DNA of 6,986 nt from Clostridiales bacterium (GTDB lineage: Bacteria; Bacillota; Clostridia; Oscillospirales; Oscillospiraceae), in assembly GCA_009774055.1 (NCBI GenBank), contig VSNB01000167.1, positions 1-6,986 of the forward strand, in the 5' to 3' direction. The translations under genes and the position numbers were made by a program. Shown in pieces: positions 6,035 to 6,986 of this stretch. Numbering within the stretch: the first letter of the stretch is position 1; each line of letters starts with the position of its first letter. The notes beneath the pieces are model-generated. The model saw nothing but the letters and a program-made list of their open reading frames with translations. It made no database searches and was not told the DNA's origin.

Positions 6035-6472
6035 TCATTGCTCGCCCAAGTCCCAGATATCCACACCATACTCTTCCCAAAAGTCCATAAAGGCGCTCAT
6101 ACGCGGGGAAGGGCCATTTCCCTTGCGATGGCAGTAGATCAGCACATGCCGCGATCCGGCAGGGCAGATATCCAGGTACTCTTCCAGATATGACTGCATC
6201 GCGGGGTCTACAAACAGGACGTTCTTTCCGGCTCGTTCCGCTAAAGTCTGCGCCCTCCAAGCGGTAGCCGTAGCCCTTCCGTCGCGGGCGCTGTAGCCCA
6301 GCGAGGCAGCCGCCTGCCGGAAGGTGAGACGGCGTTCCTTATCCGCACGGGAAATGCAGAAAAACACCGCCCCGTCATACTCCCGCATTTTTTCCTCGGC
6401 AAACTGCCGGATGAGCGTTTCTCGCTGTTCCGGCCCGCCGATCTCCTCGGGCAGCTCAACATATTTCCACAT
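6035..6472 (-). CDS. unrecognised 145-residue cytoplasmic protein
   Basis: I do not recognise this protein. It is soluble, with no signal peptide or membrane span, about 145 residues. The start ATG 6472 has GAGGTGG a few bases upstream and begins one base after the stop of the regulator gene, so the two are co-translated. An N-terminal acidic helix (residues 15-30) is followed by a hydrophobic strand (DGAVFFCISRADK). A segment TFRQAAASLGYSARDG, near residues 50-65, has the rhythm of a helix-turn-helix. Then come a strand GKNVLFVDP, a helix and strand with SRHVLIYCHRKGNG, and a Trp-rich tail WEEYGVDIWDL. Alternating strands and helices suggest a small alpha/beta fold; no catalytic motif is evident. 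It ends 19 bases before the exonuclease start. As second gene of the operon it may be a partner of the regulator or the exonuclease. Confidence 0.75.
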   Translation of the reverse strand: MWKYVELPEEIGGPEQRETLIRQFAEEKMREYDGAVFFCISRADKERRLTFRQAAASLGYSARDGRATATAWRAQTLAERAGKNVLFVDPAMQSYLEEYLDICPAGSRHVLIYCHRKGNGPSPRMSAFMDFWEEYGVDIWDLGEQ

Positions 6473-6473
6473 G

Positions 6474-6986
6474 TTACCACCTCACCCTCGGCATCGTCAT
6501 AAGCTCATAGGCACCCGGGATCTCATAGGACCACCGCCCCGGCTCGTCCGGCCACTCCCGGCTGTATGAGGCGCGGTAGCCCAGCTTCTCCAGCTCTTGA
6601 AAATCCCGCTGGCGGGTGCGGTCGGAGCAGTCCGGAAAAAGCTCCCGGTAGAGCTCCCGCTTGTTCATGCCGTCAGAGTCGTCCTCCTCCGCCATCCGGA
6701 CCATGAGAAGGCACAGGCGGCGGATCCGTTCCAGGTATTTCCGCCGGGTCTGGTTTTTCTCCTCCGCCATGGGCCGAACCTCCAGACTCACCGGATAGAA
6801 GGCCTTGGCATTTCGGTCATAGCGGGTCTCCAGGACCCCCGCCCGCTCCAGCAGGCGGATGTCCCGGAGGGAGGTCTTTTCGCTGACTTCAAACTGCTGC
6901 TTCAGCTCCTGGAAGGAGACCTCCTGGCAGTTGAGGAACAGGTGGTAGACGGAGAGGATTCGGCTGGTTTTCGTCAGTTCCTCCAT
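6474..6986 (-). CDS. DNA-binding protein with two winged-helix-like segments
   Basis: Predicted 170-residue protein, first visible gene of the minus-strand operon. Its ATG is the last three bases of the window, so a start further upstream cannot be excluded. Residues about 5-65 look like the HTH_11/DeoR-type winged helix found at the front of WYL-domain regulators: RILSVYHLFLNCQEVSFQEL, then VSEKTSLRDIRLLERAGV and a wing with YDRNAKAFYPV. A linker helix follows (about 75-100). A second winged-helix-like unit covers about 108-160: KRELYRELFPDCSDRTRQRD, then FQELEKLGY and a wing ending WSYEIPG. There is no WYL ligand-binding domain, so it differs from the standard WYL regulators and may sense a partner protein instead. 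Its position at the head of the operon suggests autoregulation. The operon promoter would lie beyond the right edge. Confidence 0.8.
   Translation of the reverse strand: MEELTKTSRILSVYHLFLNCQEVSFQELKQQFEVSEKTSLRDIRLLERAGVLETRYDRNAKAFYPVSLEVRPMAEEKNQTRRKYLERIRRLCLLMVRMAEEDDSDGMNKRELYRELFPDCSDRTRQRDFQELEKLGYRASYSREWPDEPGRWSYEIPGAYELMTMPRVRW

Overview
The window looks like chromosomal DNA of a GC-rich, spore-forming gut Clostridia member, in the style of Oscillospiraceae such as Flavonifractor or Pseudoflavonifractor. The lineage is inferred from a GerM-type sporulation lipoprotein, AGGAGG-type ribosome sites, high GC, and recombinase and AP2-domain proteins of the kind common in that group. No marker gene fixes the genus.

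Left part (1-2830, + strand). A GerM-like lipoprotein gene is followed by what looks like a small recombinase module. The module starts with a long hairpin (1067-1117) that carries the Shine-Dalgarno of a tyrosine recombinase. The recombinase reading frame (1123-1959) has all catalytic residues but is cut by one in-frame TAG at codon 28. Next comes a 317-base gene-free stretch holding a terminator-like hairpin and a good sigma-A promoter, bracketed by a 17-base inverted repeat. The promoter points at a gene for a Cys-rich/AP2-domain DNA-binding protein. The inverted repeats around a promoter, beside a tyrosine recombinase, are laid out like an invertible promoter switch. This is a hypothesis.

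Junction (2781-2977). A GC-rich hairpin with T-runs on both sides lies where the two gene sets converge. Beside it is a 30-codon minus-strand stub without a start, probably the 3' end of a lost gene.

Right part (2978-6986, minus strand). Six tightly packed or overlapping genes form one operon, read from high to low coordinates. They encode a protein with two winged-helix-like segments, an unrecognised 145-residue protein, a DnaQ-like 3'-5' exonuclease broken by an in-frame TGA, an ADP-ribosylglycohydrolase, a soluble protein with MotA-like and FliG-like segments, and a calcineurin-type metallophosphatase of the PrpA/ApaH kind that appears to start with CTG. An eraser of ADP-ribose, an eraser of phosphate, a nuclease and a regulator in one operon suggest a modification-reversal, stress or conflict-related system. 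No member is a recognisable defence hallmark, so that role is inference.

Two of the nine full-size genes, the recombinase and the exonuclease, are each interrupted by one in-frame stop with both sides still coding. They are either recent pseudogenes or sequence errors. No tRNA, rRNA, CRISPR array or insertion sequence was seen.
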